Source: Leptotrichia hongkongensis
GTDB taxonomy: Bacteria; Fusobacteriota; Fusobacteriia; Fusobacteriales; Leptotrichiaceae
Assembly (NCBI RefSeq): GCF_007990635.1
Contig: NZ_AP019846.1
Location: 682,001-746,000 of the forward strand
DNA length: 64,000 nt
Direction: 5' to 3'
This document shows positions 18,162-27,276 of this stretch, piece after piece. The stretch's first letter is position 1, and each line of letters opens with the position of its first letter. The position numbers and the translations under genes were made by a program. Below the pieces are notes generated by a model. The model was not told the origin of the DNA and searched no databases. It saw only the letters and a program-made list of their open reading frames with translations.

Positions 18162-21100
18162 GTGGTAAATAGAAAATTTAATGGGGTAGATATTGGGGAT
18201 AGTGCGGTTGCATTTTTTGAAAAATTAGCTAAGCTGGAAAGTGGAGGAAAATATGATTTAGCAGACCAAAAATACTATATTGGAAAATATCAAATAGGAA
18301 CAGATGTTTTGATGGATATGGGATGGCTTCCAAAAGGATCAACTTGGTCAAATGCCAGATTTATTGGTGAAGCTGCTACAAAATGGAAGTTAACAGGAAA
18401 ACAAAGTTTTTTGAATACTCCAGCAGCACAAGATGAAGTAATTATGCGTTCTGTAAAAATGAGATGGGCAACTTTGAAAAAACATAAGGACAAAATTTGT
18501 AAAAATATAGCAGTTCCTAAAAATGCAGTTTACAAAGCGCCAGGAAAAGTAACTGCTTCTGAAACAAAAGTAAAAACAATAATAATGAAAAAAAGAAATC
18601 AAGGCTATAAAGCGGAAGATTTGAGAGGGAAAAGTTTTTTGCTTACATCATCTGGAATGCTTGCTGCCTCACATTTATGTGGACAAGGTGCAATGTCTAA
18701 TGCTTTGGAAAATAATTTTAAAGGAGTATGGGGAATACCAGTAGATGGAAATTCCATGCCTTCACTGCTTTATGCTGAAAATTTAGCAGGACATGATTTA
18801 TCAGTAATTATTGGATTCAAGGATAATTGCGAAGTTGGGCATAAAGTTGTGGAGAAAAATCATACTCAGACTGATAATAAAAATATAAATAAACAGGCTG
18901 CAGTTCAACAGAAACCTAAAAATAATGTTTCAAATAATTCTCAATCAAAATCAGCACAAATGCAAAAACCAGTTTCAACTCCAAATACTACAAAAATAGA
19001 AAATGTTGAAAATACCAGCAAAATCGGAGTATTCACATTTAATGGGCAGAAATTTGAGGAAGTTTGGGATAGCGAAGAGTATAAAAGAGACAGAGCTGAA
19101 AATGGAAAAGCTCCTGAATTAGCCTTTGTAAATCCTGAAGAAGCTATTTTGAAGAGGTTGCAGGCTAAATTTCAAGATGAAAATCTTTATAATCAGGATT
19201 ATGTAAAATATTTGGAAACTAAGACTGGGAAAAAGGTGCTGGAAGAGAATAATGAAGATATAAATATTATTTTAAAAATGTATGATGAGGCAACAAAAGA
19301 CAACGAAAACATTGGGAATGTAATAAGACAGTACGGGTTTGATGTTTTGAGAGGAAGAGAAGAGAATAATGAAGTTTTGCGGATACAGGATATAGTTTAT
19401 TATATTTATTCGTACCCTATTTCAAATAAAACTAGCATAGAGTCGCTGGAATACGTGCTTAGCCAATATTCAGCAAAATATGTGAAATTTCCTGATAAAA
19501 AGCCTGTAAATAAATTTAAGAAGCAAAATGATTATGTGGATAAAATACAAGGTGTGATTCAGATACATGTAAAAGATAAGGAAGTTAAGGTTGAAAAAAA
19601 TCAATTACCTGAAAAATATGATGAATACATGCAAGGAATAAAGGATGTTGATGAAATTGTTATAAAAGTTAGTAAAAAACAGCCATCAGAATTGCAAAAG
19701 ACAAGATGTGAAAAATTGATACGAGAACTTGGAGAAAATGAGTTGGAATATGAAAAAACTTATTTGATGGATGAAAACGGAGTTAGGCAATTTCCTTTGT
19801 CAAGAAGGCTGATTGATAATATAATAATTGAATTTTTGAAGGTTCAGACTGGATTTAAGGAAGAAAATGAAATTAAGTATTTTGATAATCATAAATATAG
19901 AGATAGTAATATAGTTAGAAATTATTTGTTATGGTATATAAAAAAACACAAGGGAATAGATTTACCTTCAAAAAATGAAATGGGACTATTTGACAGGCTT
20001 CAAAAAATTGGAAAAGATATAAGGGTAACTACTGTTCTTAATGACTGGATAACTTCAAAATCAGCAATAAAAGTACGAAATATTAGACAAATAAGTAATT
20101 TGATTGATGAAGTCTATGAAAATTATAGGGATGATTATTCAGATTTTGAGAAAGATAAAAGCATTATTTTGGGATTATTTAAAGATAGCAAAGAATTGCG
20201 AGATTATGCATCGAATATTGATTCTATGGACTTGTATTCCTTTTATAAATCATTTTATGATTTGCAGAATATTATAAATCCTACTGGAGAATTATTTGTA
20301 AATACTAACTGCATGTTAAAGTGTACGCTTGGAAAGGATATAAGCAGGTTAATAATAAATGAAGATAGAGTTATGCTTAGAGGAGCAAAGCAGGCAAATA
20401 TAAATGATACAAATATTCAGCCTTTTAAATCATGTAGTGCTATCGGGATTTGTCAGCCAGCATTAATAGGGACATGGGAGAAAAATACAGATGTGAAAGT
20501 AAGAGACAAGCCTGCATTGTTGGATATTTCGACTATACAATGTATGCACGGTGGAATAATAAGTATTGATGATGCTGGACAAAAAGAAGTGGGAACGGCA
20601 GTTACCAAAACGGAAGAAGTTAAGGAAGCTGAGAGAGATGCAGATTGTCAATATAAGCTGTTAATAAATATTTGTAGCGATATAAATAATAATTTTATGC
20701 AGACACAGCTGAAAAAAGAGGCACAAAAATATGCTAAATGGAAAAAATATAAAGTTGGGGTAATGGACAATATGCGTTCTTACTTTGCAAAAGATGTAAA
20801 AAATATGCTTGGAATGAGAAAATTAAGTGAGTCTGAAAAGAAAAATAAAGAAAATTTTATAAAGAAAAACAAAGCAAAAATGCAAATTGCAAATCAAGAA
20901 GTTACCCCAGAAAAAGAAAAATATCTAAGAAAAAAAATCTATGCTGTATTCAAAGAAGCCTATAAAAGTGTAAAACAAAAATCAGGGCCTAAATTTGATA
21001 CAAAAGGAGTAATAAAAAATCATGGATTAAGCCTATGTGATTATGAAAGGAAAAATTTCTATTCTGCAAAAATGCTCCCAGTAATAACTTATGGTTATTT

Positions 21101-22163
21101 AATGCGAGCTGGAAATCTAACTATAACAGAAAATGCAAAAAAATTGATTGAATCAGAATTAAATAGTGATATAAATACTACAAATACAGGACAAATAAAA
21201 TTACAAAACTACAAAATACAAAATAATGTAAAACAGGCAAAAGAAGTTCCCAAACAAAGAACAAAATCATCAGATGTGTCAAACTGGATTGGAATAGGGA
21301 AAACGCTTTATACTTCTACAAAACACGTTCCAACTGCAAGAGATATATTAAATGCTATAAGAAAAAATGGAAAAAGTGTAGCAGTGTGTCCGTTTAGTCA
21401 AGGAGTGTGGGATGAAACTCATAGTTCATCAAGTAGAATAAGTGCGAATAATAGTGTTAATAAAAAAGTTGAGAATAGTTCTGAAATTAAGATTAATGGA
21501 AATGAAAGTAAAAATTTACAAAATAATACACAAACTATAAAAAGTGGATTAGATAAGGCTCCTGATATTAAACCTGCGGGACGAAAAAATAATGTTAAGG
21601 GTAAAAATAATATTTCAAATATTTCAACTTCAAAACAGATTCGAACTTTAAATCCAAAAGAAAGTGAAAAGAAAAATTGTTCAACTTGTCCACATGAAGA
21701 TCAAAAATTGGATTGTAGAGATACTTGGGATAAGGTTACTAACGAAAGAATAGAAAAACTAGATCCTAGAATAAGATGTACAGTAAAACATTTGATAAAC
21801 TTTATGGAAGATAAATATAAAATAAGAATGAGAGTCACAGATGGATATAGGAGTCACGCTCAGCAAAATGAACTTTATAAAAAAGGAAGAACAACAAAAG
21901 GGCCTGTAGTAACATGGGTTAAAGCAGGGTATAGTTATCATAATTATGGTTTAGCTGTTGATGTCTGTACAATAGAAAATGGAAAAGCATATTGGAGAGA
22001 AAAAGATTATAAGTTATTTAATAATGAAGCTGTAAAATTTGGTGCAGAATGGGGAATTAAGTTTAAAGACAAACCACATTTTCAATTTAGATTTGGTAAG
22101 ACAGCAAGTCAACATTATCAAGATTATAAAAATAGAGGAAACAAATTAAGTTATATGCTTTAA
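18162..22163 (+). CDS. giant modular protein: lysozyme-like domain, DUF4280 PAAR-like domain, M15 peptidase
   Basis: A GTG at 18162 sits eight bases after AGGGGGG; a TTG at 18156 is too close. The product is ~1,333 aa. Residues ~10-210 look like a phage-type lysozyme or transglycosylase (FFEKLAKLESGGKY with a candidate catalytic Glu, then GKYQIG). Gln/Asn-rich linkers follow. Residues ~710-810 match DUF4280, the PAAR-like spike domain (NCMLKCTLG, CSAIGICQPA, IQCMHGGIISI). The C-terminus from ~1195 is an M15-type peptidase: DGYRSHAQQNELY, YSYHNYGLAVDV and KPHFQF give His, Asp and His zinc ligands. It has no Sec signal. I infer a spike-borne effector that cuts both glycan and peptide of the wall. 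Confidence 0.72.
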   Translation: MVNRKFNGVDIGDSAVAFFEKLAKLESGGKYDLADQKYYIGKYQIGTDVLMDMGWLPKGSTWSNARFIGEAATKWKLTGKQSFLNTPAAQDEVIMRSVKMRWATLKKHKDKICKNIAVPKNAVYKAPGKVTASETKVKTIIMKKRNQGYKAEDLRGKSFLLTSSGMLAASHLCGQGAMSNALENNFKGVWGIPVDGNSMPSLLYAENLAGHDLSVIIGFKDNCEVGHKVVEKNHTQTDNKNINKQAAVQQKPKNNVSNNSQSKSAQMQKPVSTPNTTKIENVENTSKIGVFTFNGQKFEEVWDSEEYKRDRAENGKAPELAFVNPEEAILKRLQAKFQDENLYNQDYVKYLETKTGKKVLEENNEDINIILKMYDEATKDNENIGNVIRQYGFDVLRGREENNEVLRIQDIVYYIYSYPISNKTSIESLEYVLSQYSAKYVKFPDKKPVNKFKKQNDYVDKIQGVIQIHVKDKEVKVEKNQLPEKYDEYMQGIKDVDEIVIKVSKKQPSELQKTRCEKLIRELGENELEYEKTYLMDENGVRQFPLSRRLIDNIIIEFLKVQTGFKEENEIKYFDNHKYRDSNIVRNYLLWYIKKHKGIDLPSKNEMGLFDRLQKIGKDIRVTTVLNDWITSKSAIKVRNIRQISNLIDEVYENYRDDYSDFEKDKSIILGLFKDSKELRDYASNIDSMDLYSFYKSFYDLQNIINPTGELFVNTNCMLKCTLGKDISRLIINEDRVMLRGAKQANINDTNIQPFKSCSAIGICQPALIGTWEKNTDVKVRDKPALLDISTIQCMHGGIISIDDAGQKEVGTAVTKTEEVKEAERDADCQYKLLINICSDINNNFMQTQLKKEAQKYAKWKKYKVGVMDNMRSYFAKDVKNMLGMRKLSESEKKNKENFIKKNKAKMQIANQEVTPEKEKYLRKKIYAVFKEAYKSVKQKSGPKFDTKGVIKNHGLSLCDYERKNFYSAKMLPVITYGYLMRAGNLTITENAKKLIESELNSDINTTNTGQIKLQNYKIQNNVKQAKEVPKQRTKSSDVSNWIGIGKTLYTSTKHVPTARDILNAIRKNGKSVAVCPFSQGVWDETHSSSSRISANNSVNKKVENSSEIKINGNESKNLQNNTQTIKSGLDKAPDIKPAGRKNNVKGKNNISNISTSKQIRTLNPKESEKKNCSTCPHEDQKLDCRDTWDKVTNERIEKLDPRIRCTVKHLINFMEDKYKIRMRVTDGYRSHAQQNELYKKGRTTKGPVVTWVKAGYSYHNYGLAVDVCTIENGKAYWREKDYKLFNNEAVKFGAEWGIKFKDKPHFQFRFGKTASQHYQDYKNRGNKLSYML

Positions 22164-22669
22164 AAAATATAATAATTAGGTTATTTTGTGCTTTTTAAGA
22201 TATTTCTGAATAGAAGATAGCAAAACTGATAAAAAATAAATTCCGATATAAGAGAAGAAGAAAAATGTCTAGATTATAAAGATGGCTCTAAAAGAGATTA
22301 AGGAGAGGTGCTAAAATGAATGATAAATTTAGATTACATTTTGAAATAATTTACAAGAAGAAGTAAAGAAGATATTTTGAATATTATGAAAATGGGGAAA
22401 TAAAAGGCTATTTGATATTTCATGAAAATGAGGATATTAAATGGTGAAGAAGAAAATATTTACTATAAAGAATAAAATTAAAAATAATCATATTGACAAA
22501 ATTTAAATTTTATTGTATTATTATATTAATTAAAAAAAGATTAAAAAAACAAAAGAAAGGGGAAAATAAAGTTATTTGGAATATTGTATAAAAGTAGTTT
22601 AAATGAATTGCAAAAAGTTGATAGCAGTAATTAATTTTATATGATTCTAAGAATAACTTTAAAAGGAAA
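22164..22669 (+). other. intergenic stretch with a degraded small ORF
   Basis: AAGGAGAGGTGCTAAAATG at about 22300-22318 begins a frame that stops after 16 codons (MNDKFRLHFEIIYKKK). A second frame just downstream reads YFEYYENGEIKGYLIFHEN and also stops. Together they look like a decayed short gene; the YYENGEIK motif recalls YwqK/MORN-like immunity proteins, but this is weak. The rest holds only the promoter at 22493-22521. Confidence 0.3.
22493..22521 (+). promoter_or_regulatory. consensus promoter for the sheath-like/baseplate-like pair
   Basis: TTGACA (22493-22498), 17-base spacer, TATTAT (22516-22521), about 150 bases before the gene. Its -35 region is the same 16 bases as the one at 16601. 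Confidence 0.6.
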
Positions 22670-24835
22670 ATGGGGAATAAGAATGTTATAAATCAGACTA
22701 ATCGAACTATTTTATTTGAGGAAATTAATCCAGAGAAAATGGATATTTTAACGCTTATTAATGATGCGAGGGATATGGATTCGCTGGATGATGAGAATAT
22801 TATTGAGATTAACAGGCATCTTTTGGTTGGGAGTTTTGAGGAGTTTCTGGAAAAATTTGATCCAAAGGTTTACAGTTATTTTGATGCAGAGAGTCAGAGC
22901 ATTAAATATATTTTGAAAAAGCCGGAAGGAGTGCCTGAGGATCTTGTGACAGAAATTAAGATTAATAATGGGAATACGTTTTTTAAGATGCTTAGTACTT
23001 TGATTGAGGCTAGAAAGTCACAAGGTAACAGGAATGTGGATTTTAAGTTTGAAAATATTTTGGAGTTAATTTCACCGAAAAAGGTTATCGAGGATATTAA
23101 GCAGACGAGAAAAGAGATTGCGTATATTTATCAGAAATACGAAGAACTGGATGATGAAAATCCTAAAAAACTGGAATTAGGAGATAAACTTAATTCAAAG
23201 TTTGAAGAAGCTTCAGAAAATTACAGTAATGTGCTTGGAATGTTGCCACTTGCGATTGAAGACATAAAAACTCGGCTTTTAATCGGAAGTGATACGAATA
23301 ATTTTAAGTCAGAGAAAATAAAGCTTGGAATGCTTCAAGTGGGAGAAAAAGGAGAGCTTGAAGTAATTGAGTATAAGCAGGAAAATCAGATGGCTCTTGC
23401 AATGATTGAAGAAAAAAATACAACAGCTTTAGTTGAGGCTTTTAGAGATGACTATGAAAATGTGACCGATGAGCCAAATAAATATATTAGCGATTTGGTT
23501 GTCAGAACATTTGTACCGCTTGCAAAGACATTTGTGGATGTTGATCCTGAGCAGGAAGTTGAAAATTATAATAATTATTTGGCATTTTATAAATCGGCAC
23601 AGGAGGATTTTATAAAAATTGCAAAACCTCTAATTGAAAAAATATTGGGTGTGAAAATGTTTTTTGAGCAGTATGATGTGAGAATGGGGCTTATGAAACC
23701 AACGCTTTTGATTACAAATATAAAGCCCGAAATGATTGTAAAGGCTGGAAATAATGATAAATTAAGAGCATTTTTGAACACAACTAATGAAAAGAATGAT
23801 TTTGACAATACAGTATGGTTTGGAATTTATCCAAATGTTGATTTGGAGATGAAAAAAACTGAGAAAAAAGTTCGAGAAAGATTTATGGGAACGAAGAATG
23901 AAGATAAAACTGAAAAAAATACAATTGAAGTATTAACAAGCTTAATGACTATATTAGCGGAATATAGAGTCCAAGTATTTTTTAATTTTGAAGGAAAGCC
24001 TGAAACTTCGTTTGACAATCTTGCTACAATGGGTGTGGATAAATATATTGAAAAGACTCAAATGTTGGAAAATCAAAAATATTCTGAATATTTAATACCA
24101 GTAATTCCTAATTTTACGATAATTCCAAAGGATAAATCAGGTGTTATGCTGGATTATAAAATGAAATTTGAAGAAGAAACAGGGGTATCACTTTCAAAAG
24201 AACAGGAAGATTTGTTGAAATTTTGGATAGAAGGAGTGTATGTTGATGCGTCATATGTTGCAGCTGGAATAATCGGAGCCACACAATGTCCAAATTATCT
24301 GAAGGAAAGATTTTCAAATGTATCACCACAATATCCAGGAGTACGTTTTGACATTGAGGAAAAAGACAATTCTTATCATACAAAAACAACAATGTCGAAG
24401 GAAATATCAGGATTTACAAATACAATAAAGGATAGAATAAATCAATTTAACTATGGATTTGTATTTTCATCGGATAATGCAAATGTAGCACGTGAAAAAA
24501 TACGAAATATAGTTGTATATAAGGCAAGAACTTTGTTAAAAAATCTGGATGGAGGCTATGAGCCGCTTTATAAGACACTTACAACAACATATATTGAAAG
24601 AACGTTAAGATTTACAACGACAGACTTTAAAGAAGACAAGTTAAATATGTTTTTCAGTACAAATCCTGAAAGTCAAAAATCAGTTTGGTTAAAAGATACA
24701 AAATTTGTAAATGGAATAATGCAAAAAGGGGATGACTTATCCCATATAATTGATGTAGACAATGGTATTTGCCAGTTAAATATAACTTTTGCAGGGAATT
24801 TGAAAAATTTACAAGTTGAAATTAATAAAAATTAG
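22670..24835 (+). CDS. large conserved protein, possible contractile-sheath (TssC-like) component
   Basis: A 721-aa acidic, soluble protein with no signal peptide, membrane segment or enzyme motif. The region ~425-500 (LMTILAEYRVQVFFNFEGKP, then YSEYLIPVIPNFTI) and ~525-560 (YVDASYVAAGIIGATQCPNY) recall the core of TssC/ImpC-type sheath subunits. The C-terminal ~60 residues end in a strand-rich segment (CQLNITFAGNLKNL), as sheath proteins often do. The evidence is by eye only. It stands 24 bases before the baseplate-like gene and next to a PAAR-like spike gene, which supports a structural role in an injection machine. It could instead be an unrelated conserved protein. AAAAGGA lies close before the ATG. 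Confidence 0.4.
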   Translation: MGNKNVINQTNRTILFEEINPEKMDILTLINDARDMDSLDDENIIEINRHLLVGSFEEFLEKFDPKVYSYFDAESQSIKYILKKPEGVPEDLVTEIKINNGNTFFKMLSTLIEARKSQGNRNVDFKFENILELISPKKVIEDIKQTRKEIAYIYQKYEELDDENPKKLELGDKLNSKFEEASENYSNVLGMLPLAIEDIKTRLLIGSDTNNFKSEKIKLGMLQVGEKGELEVIEYKQENQMALAMIEEKNTTALVEAFRDDYENVTDEPNKYISDLVVRTFVPLAKTFVDVDPEQEVENYNNYLAFYKSAQEDFIKIAKPLIEKILGVKMFFEQYDVRMGLMKPTLLITNIKPEMIVKAGNNDKLRAFLNTTNEKNDFDNTVWFGIYPNVDLEMKKTEKKVRERFMGTKNEDKTEKNTIEVLTSLMTILAEYRVQVFFNFEGKPETSFDNLATMGVDKYIEKTQMLENQKYSEYLIPVIPNFTIIPKDKSGVMLDYKMKFEEETGVSLSKEQEDLLKFWIEGVYVDASYVAAGIIGATQCPNYLKERFSNVSPQYPGVRFDIEEKDNSYHTKTTMSKEISGFTNTIKDRINQFNYGFVFSSDNANVAREKIRNIVVYKARTLLKNLDGGYEPLYKTLTTTYIERTLRFTTTDFKEDKLNMFFSTNPESQKSVWLKDTKFVNGIMQKGDDLSHIIDVDNGICQLNITFAGNLKNLQVEINKN

Positions 24836-24858
24836 TAAGATAAAAAAATGGGGGAGAG

Positions 24859-25740
24859 ATGATTGAGAATAAATATCCTATATTTGGGCATGGGCAGGTA
24901 ATAAGTAAGCAGGCACTTGATTTATTGAGGGATAATCCCATAGAATTGACAGAACTATTATATCTGGATAGAAAAGACGGGATAATTTCGGGATTTAATC
25001 TTGTTACAGATGCAGAAAGCAAACAAGTGACAGTTACAAAAGGAATTGTGAAATGTGGCAGTAAAATTTTTTGTATGAACGAAGATTATAAATTTGATAT
25101 GCCTGAGATTGAGAATAGATATATTTTGAAATTAAATCTATTTTCAGATTTTCAGAAAAGAAAATTTTATGTTAGAAGTGCAGATTTTTCGTTAGAAATT
25201 TTAAATAATGGAGAAAATATTGAAATAAAAAATGAAAATGATGTTGAAACTGGATTTGATTTAGGTGATAAATTAGAAATAAATTATGAAAATATTGAAA
25301 ATACTGGAAGAAAGAAAATCGGAGAAATTGAGATAACGAGATTTATTACAAGAGTTGGAGCAGAACTTAGAAATGATTATAATAGTTTTATAGATTTAAG
25401 ACGTGATTTTAATTTGCTGGAACTGATAAATACAAAATATTCTTCAAGACACGAATTAGGAACACTTCATCCTAAAATCTTGAAATTGTTTGGGAAAGAG
25501 GCTTCTAAAAAGGAAAATTTGGATATCTATGATGTTAATTTCTATGTAAATTGCTTAAATGGAAATATAGAAAGAGATGTTATAATAGCTTATATTAATT
25601 TAAAGTTACAGATGGAAAATGAAAATTATAGTAATGAAGAGCTTTACCAGTATCTAGTTAAAATTTTAGAAAATTTAGGAAAAGATAGGGAAATTTCTCA
25701 GAAAAAAAGAGTAATTCCTAGAAAAATTACAATTGAATAA
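24859..25740 (+). CDS. conserved protein, possible baseplate component of an injection system
   Basis: 293 aa, soluble, no signal. The N-terminal ~75 residues (FGHGQVISKQALDLL, then DGIISGFNLV and VTKGIVKCGSKIF) recall proteins in phage-tail and contractile-injection clusters, where a start-of-fibre or baseplate domain binds the tube end. The C-terminal half is helical. I do not recognise a named family with confidence. GGGGAGAG precedes the ATG. It is the last gene of this operon; the following 350 bases have no gene. Confidence 0.35.
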   Translation: MIENKYPIFGHGQVISKQALDLLRDNPIELTELLYLDRKDGIISGFNLVTDAESKQVTVTKGIVKCGSKIFCMNEDYKFDMPEIENRYILKLNLFSDFQKRKFYVRSADFSLEILNNGENIEIKNENDVETGFDLGDKLEINYENIENTGRKKIGEIEITRFITRVGAELRNDYNSFIDLRRDFNLLELINTKYSSRHELGTLHPKILKLFGKEASKKENLDIYDVNFYVNCLNGNIERDVIIAYINLKLQMENENYSNEELYQYLVKILENLGKDREISQKKRVIPRKITIE

Positions 25741-26092
25741 AAAATTGAGATTTATCAATTTTCTAATTTTATACATTCATTATTTAATACGATTCCTTAG
25801 TTAAAAAGTAAAAATTATATTTTAATTATTTGGAAATACAGATTGTTATTCCGCTATGAAAAAATTTATAATAAATTCGTTATTTAAACAGAGTTTAGTA
25901 TAAGTAGTTGAAACCAATTAGAACTACTTTTTAAGAGAATTACATAAATATTAGATTTTAATACTTTGATAAAAAGATTTTTAATATTTTCATTATTTAA
26001 ATGAGATTTATTATTAGTATAAAAACTCAAGCAGTTATAAAAAATATATAATTTCACTGCTTGAGTGTATTCTTATGTATTAATTAATGTGA
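25741..26092. other. non-coding gap with repeat-end motifs
   Basis: No gene is seen. Two copies of a motif resembling TATTTAAAnnGAGTTTAGTATAA lie at about 25874-25903 and 25988-26022; the same motif recurs at 35969, 43750 and 62490 and resembles the right end of the MITE. Confidence 0.4.
26025..26066 (-). terminator. terminator of the minus-strand lipoprotein gene
   Basis: ACTCAAGCAGT pairs perfectly with ACTGCTTGAGT, followed on the minus strand by a T run. Confidence 0.7.
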
Positions 26093-26605
26093 TTAATCAA
26101 CTGTAAATAGAAATTGATTTCCTGCATATAAACCTAATTTATTTTTATTTAGCTTAAACGTATAAGTTCCATCTGTTAAACTGTCATTTTTTTCATTAAA
26201 AGTTAAGTTTTTTGTGTCAACTTGCATTCCATTTTCAGATTCGCCTTTGTAAGTTATTTTATATTGGTTATTTTCTTTAGAAAATACTAAAATTCTATCT
26301 TCCATTGAGATTTCTTTACCAATAAGTCTATCTACATGTTGTAAAGTCTGGCTAGATTTTATTTCTTCTGGTTTTACTTGAGAAGCGGGCTGATTAGTTG
26401 CATTTTCATTAACATTTTCAGAAGATTCTACAACTGGCTGTGCTTCTTGTGGGTTGGATTGCGAATTATTATTTGTAGTATCAGCACTTTGTTGTTCAAT
26501 TTGAATTTCATCTTGATCTTCATTTTGAGTTGCTTCTTTTTTTCCGCAGCCCACTATTGCTAATATTACAAATGTACTAATTAACATTTGTTTTTTCAAA
26601 TTCAT
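26093..26605 (-). CDS. small lipoprotein of unknown function
   Basis: 170 aa. The signal ends in a good lipobox AIVGC (Cys20). Residues ~25-85 are a low-complexity Gln/Asn/Glu/Ser linker. The last ~80 residues form a compact strand-rich domain (DRILVFSKENNQYKITYKG) that I do not recognise. AAAGGATGTGG lies before the ATG. It stands alone, with its own terminator. Confidence 0.7.
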   Translation of the reverse strand: MNLKKQMLISTFVILAIVGCGKKEATQNEDQDEIQIEQQSADTTNNNSQSNPQEAQPVVESSENVNENATNQPASQVKPEEIKSSQTLQHVDRLIGKEISMEDRILVFSKENNQYKITYKGESENGMQVDTKNLTFNEKNDSLTDGTYTFKLNKNKLGLYAGNQFLFTVD

Positions 26606-26776
26606 AAATTACCACATCCTTTTAAATTTATTCTTAGTATATATTTTATATTGTTTTTTAGGAAATTACAAGAGTTTTATTATAATAAAAGTTTTAAAAT
26701 TTTCATTTTTATAATAAATCCTTAAAAATAATTAAAGTTTTGAGAAAAAAGGCTATTCTTTTTTAGAAAAGTGTGG

Positions 26777-26782
26777 TATAAT
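26777..26782 (+). promoter_or_regulatory. -10 element of the cold-shock gene
   Basis: TATAAT preceded by GTGTGG, with no good -35. It would give an untranslated leader of about 90 bases, of the kind that controls cold-shock mRNAs. Confidence 0.45.
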
Positions 26783-26876
26783 AGACATAGATAACCAAAA
26801 GCAAGTAAGTGTAACAAAAATATATATTTGTAACAGTAACAGTTGTTTGAGGTGTAAAATTTTAGGAGGTAATACT

Positions 26877-27074
26877 TTGTTAGGTAAAGTAAAATGGTTT
26901 AACGACAAAAAAGGATTCGGATTTATTTCAGGAGAAGATGGAAATGATTATTTCTTACATTTCTCAAAAATCAATAAAGAAGGATTCAAAACAGTTAACG
27001 AAGGTGAAGAAGTAAGCTTTGATGTAGAAGAAGGACCAAAAGGACCTCAAGCAACAAATGTAATTTCTCAATAA
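26877..27074 (+). CDS. cold-shock protein
   Basis: A single CSD-fold RNA chaperone of 65 aa, the normal length. [20 protein letters not shown] holds RNP1 (KGFGFI) and DYFLHFS holds RNP2 (normally VFVHF). The start is a TTG at 26877, seven bases after a perfect AGGAGG; an upstream TTG at 26847 would place the ribosome site inside the gene. The TTG start and long A+T-rich leader suggest translational control. Confidence 0.95.
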   Translation: MLGKVKWFNDKKGFGFISGEDGNDYFLHFSKINKEGFKTVNEGEEVSFDVEEGPKGPQATNVISQ

Positions 27075-27096
27075 TCGATTAATTAACTTTTTGTTT

Positions 27097-27147
27097 AAAG
27101 GAAGGCTGTTTCAAAATGATAAATTTTGGAATGGCTTTTTCCTTTAT
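27097..27147 (+). terminator. terminator after the cold-shock gene
   Basis: A long, partly G-U-paired stem from AAAGGAAGGCTGTTTC to GGAATGGCTTTTTCCTTT. Confidence 0.6.
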
Positions 27148-27276
27148 ATATGATTTTATTTTAAAATATAATAAAACTCTTTAAATGTGGACTTAAATGT
27201 TACAATTTGTTAATTAAACTTAACTGTATAAGTTCAAAATTAAAGAAATTAATTGTATAGAAAGAGAGGGAATCTT

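Noticed and set aside
26847-26876. Upstream TTG start for the cold-shock gene
   Set aside because: It would put AGGAGG inside the gene; the TTG at 26877 is correctly spaced and gives the normal length.
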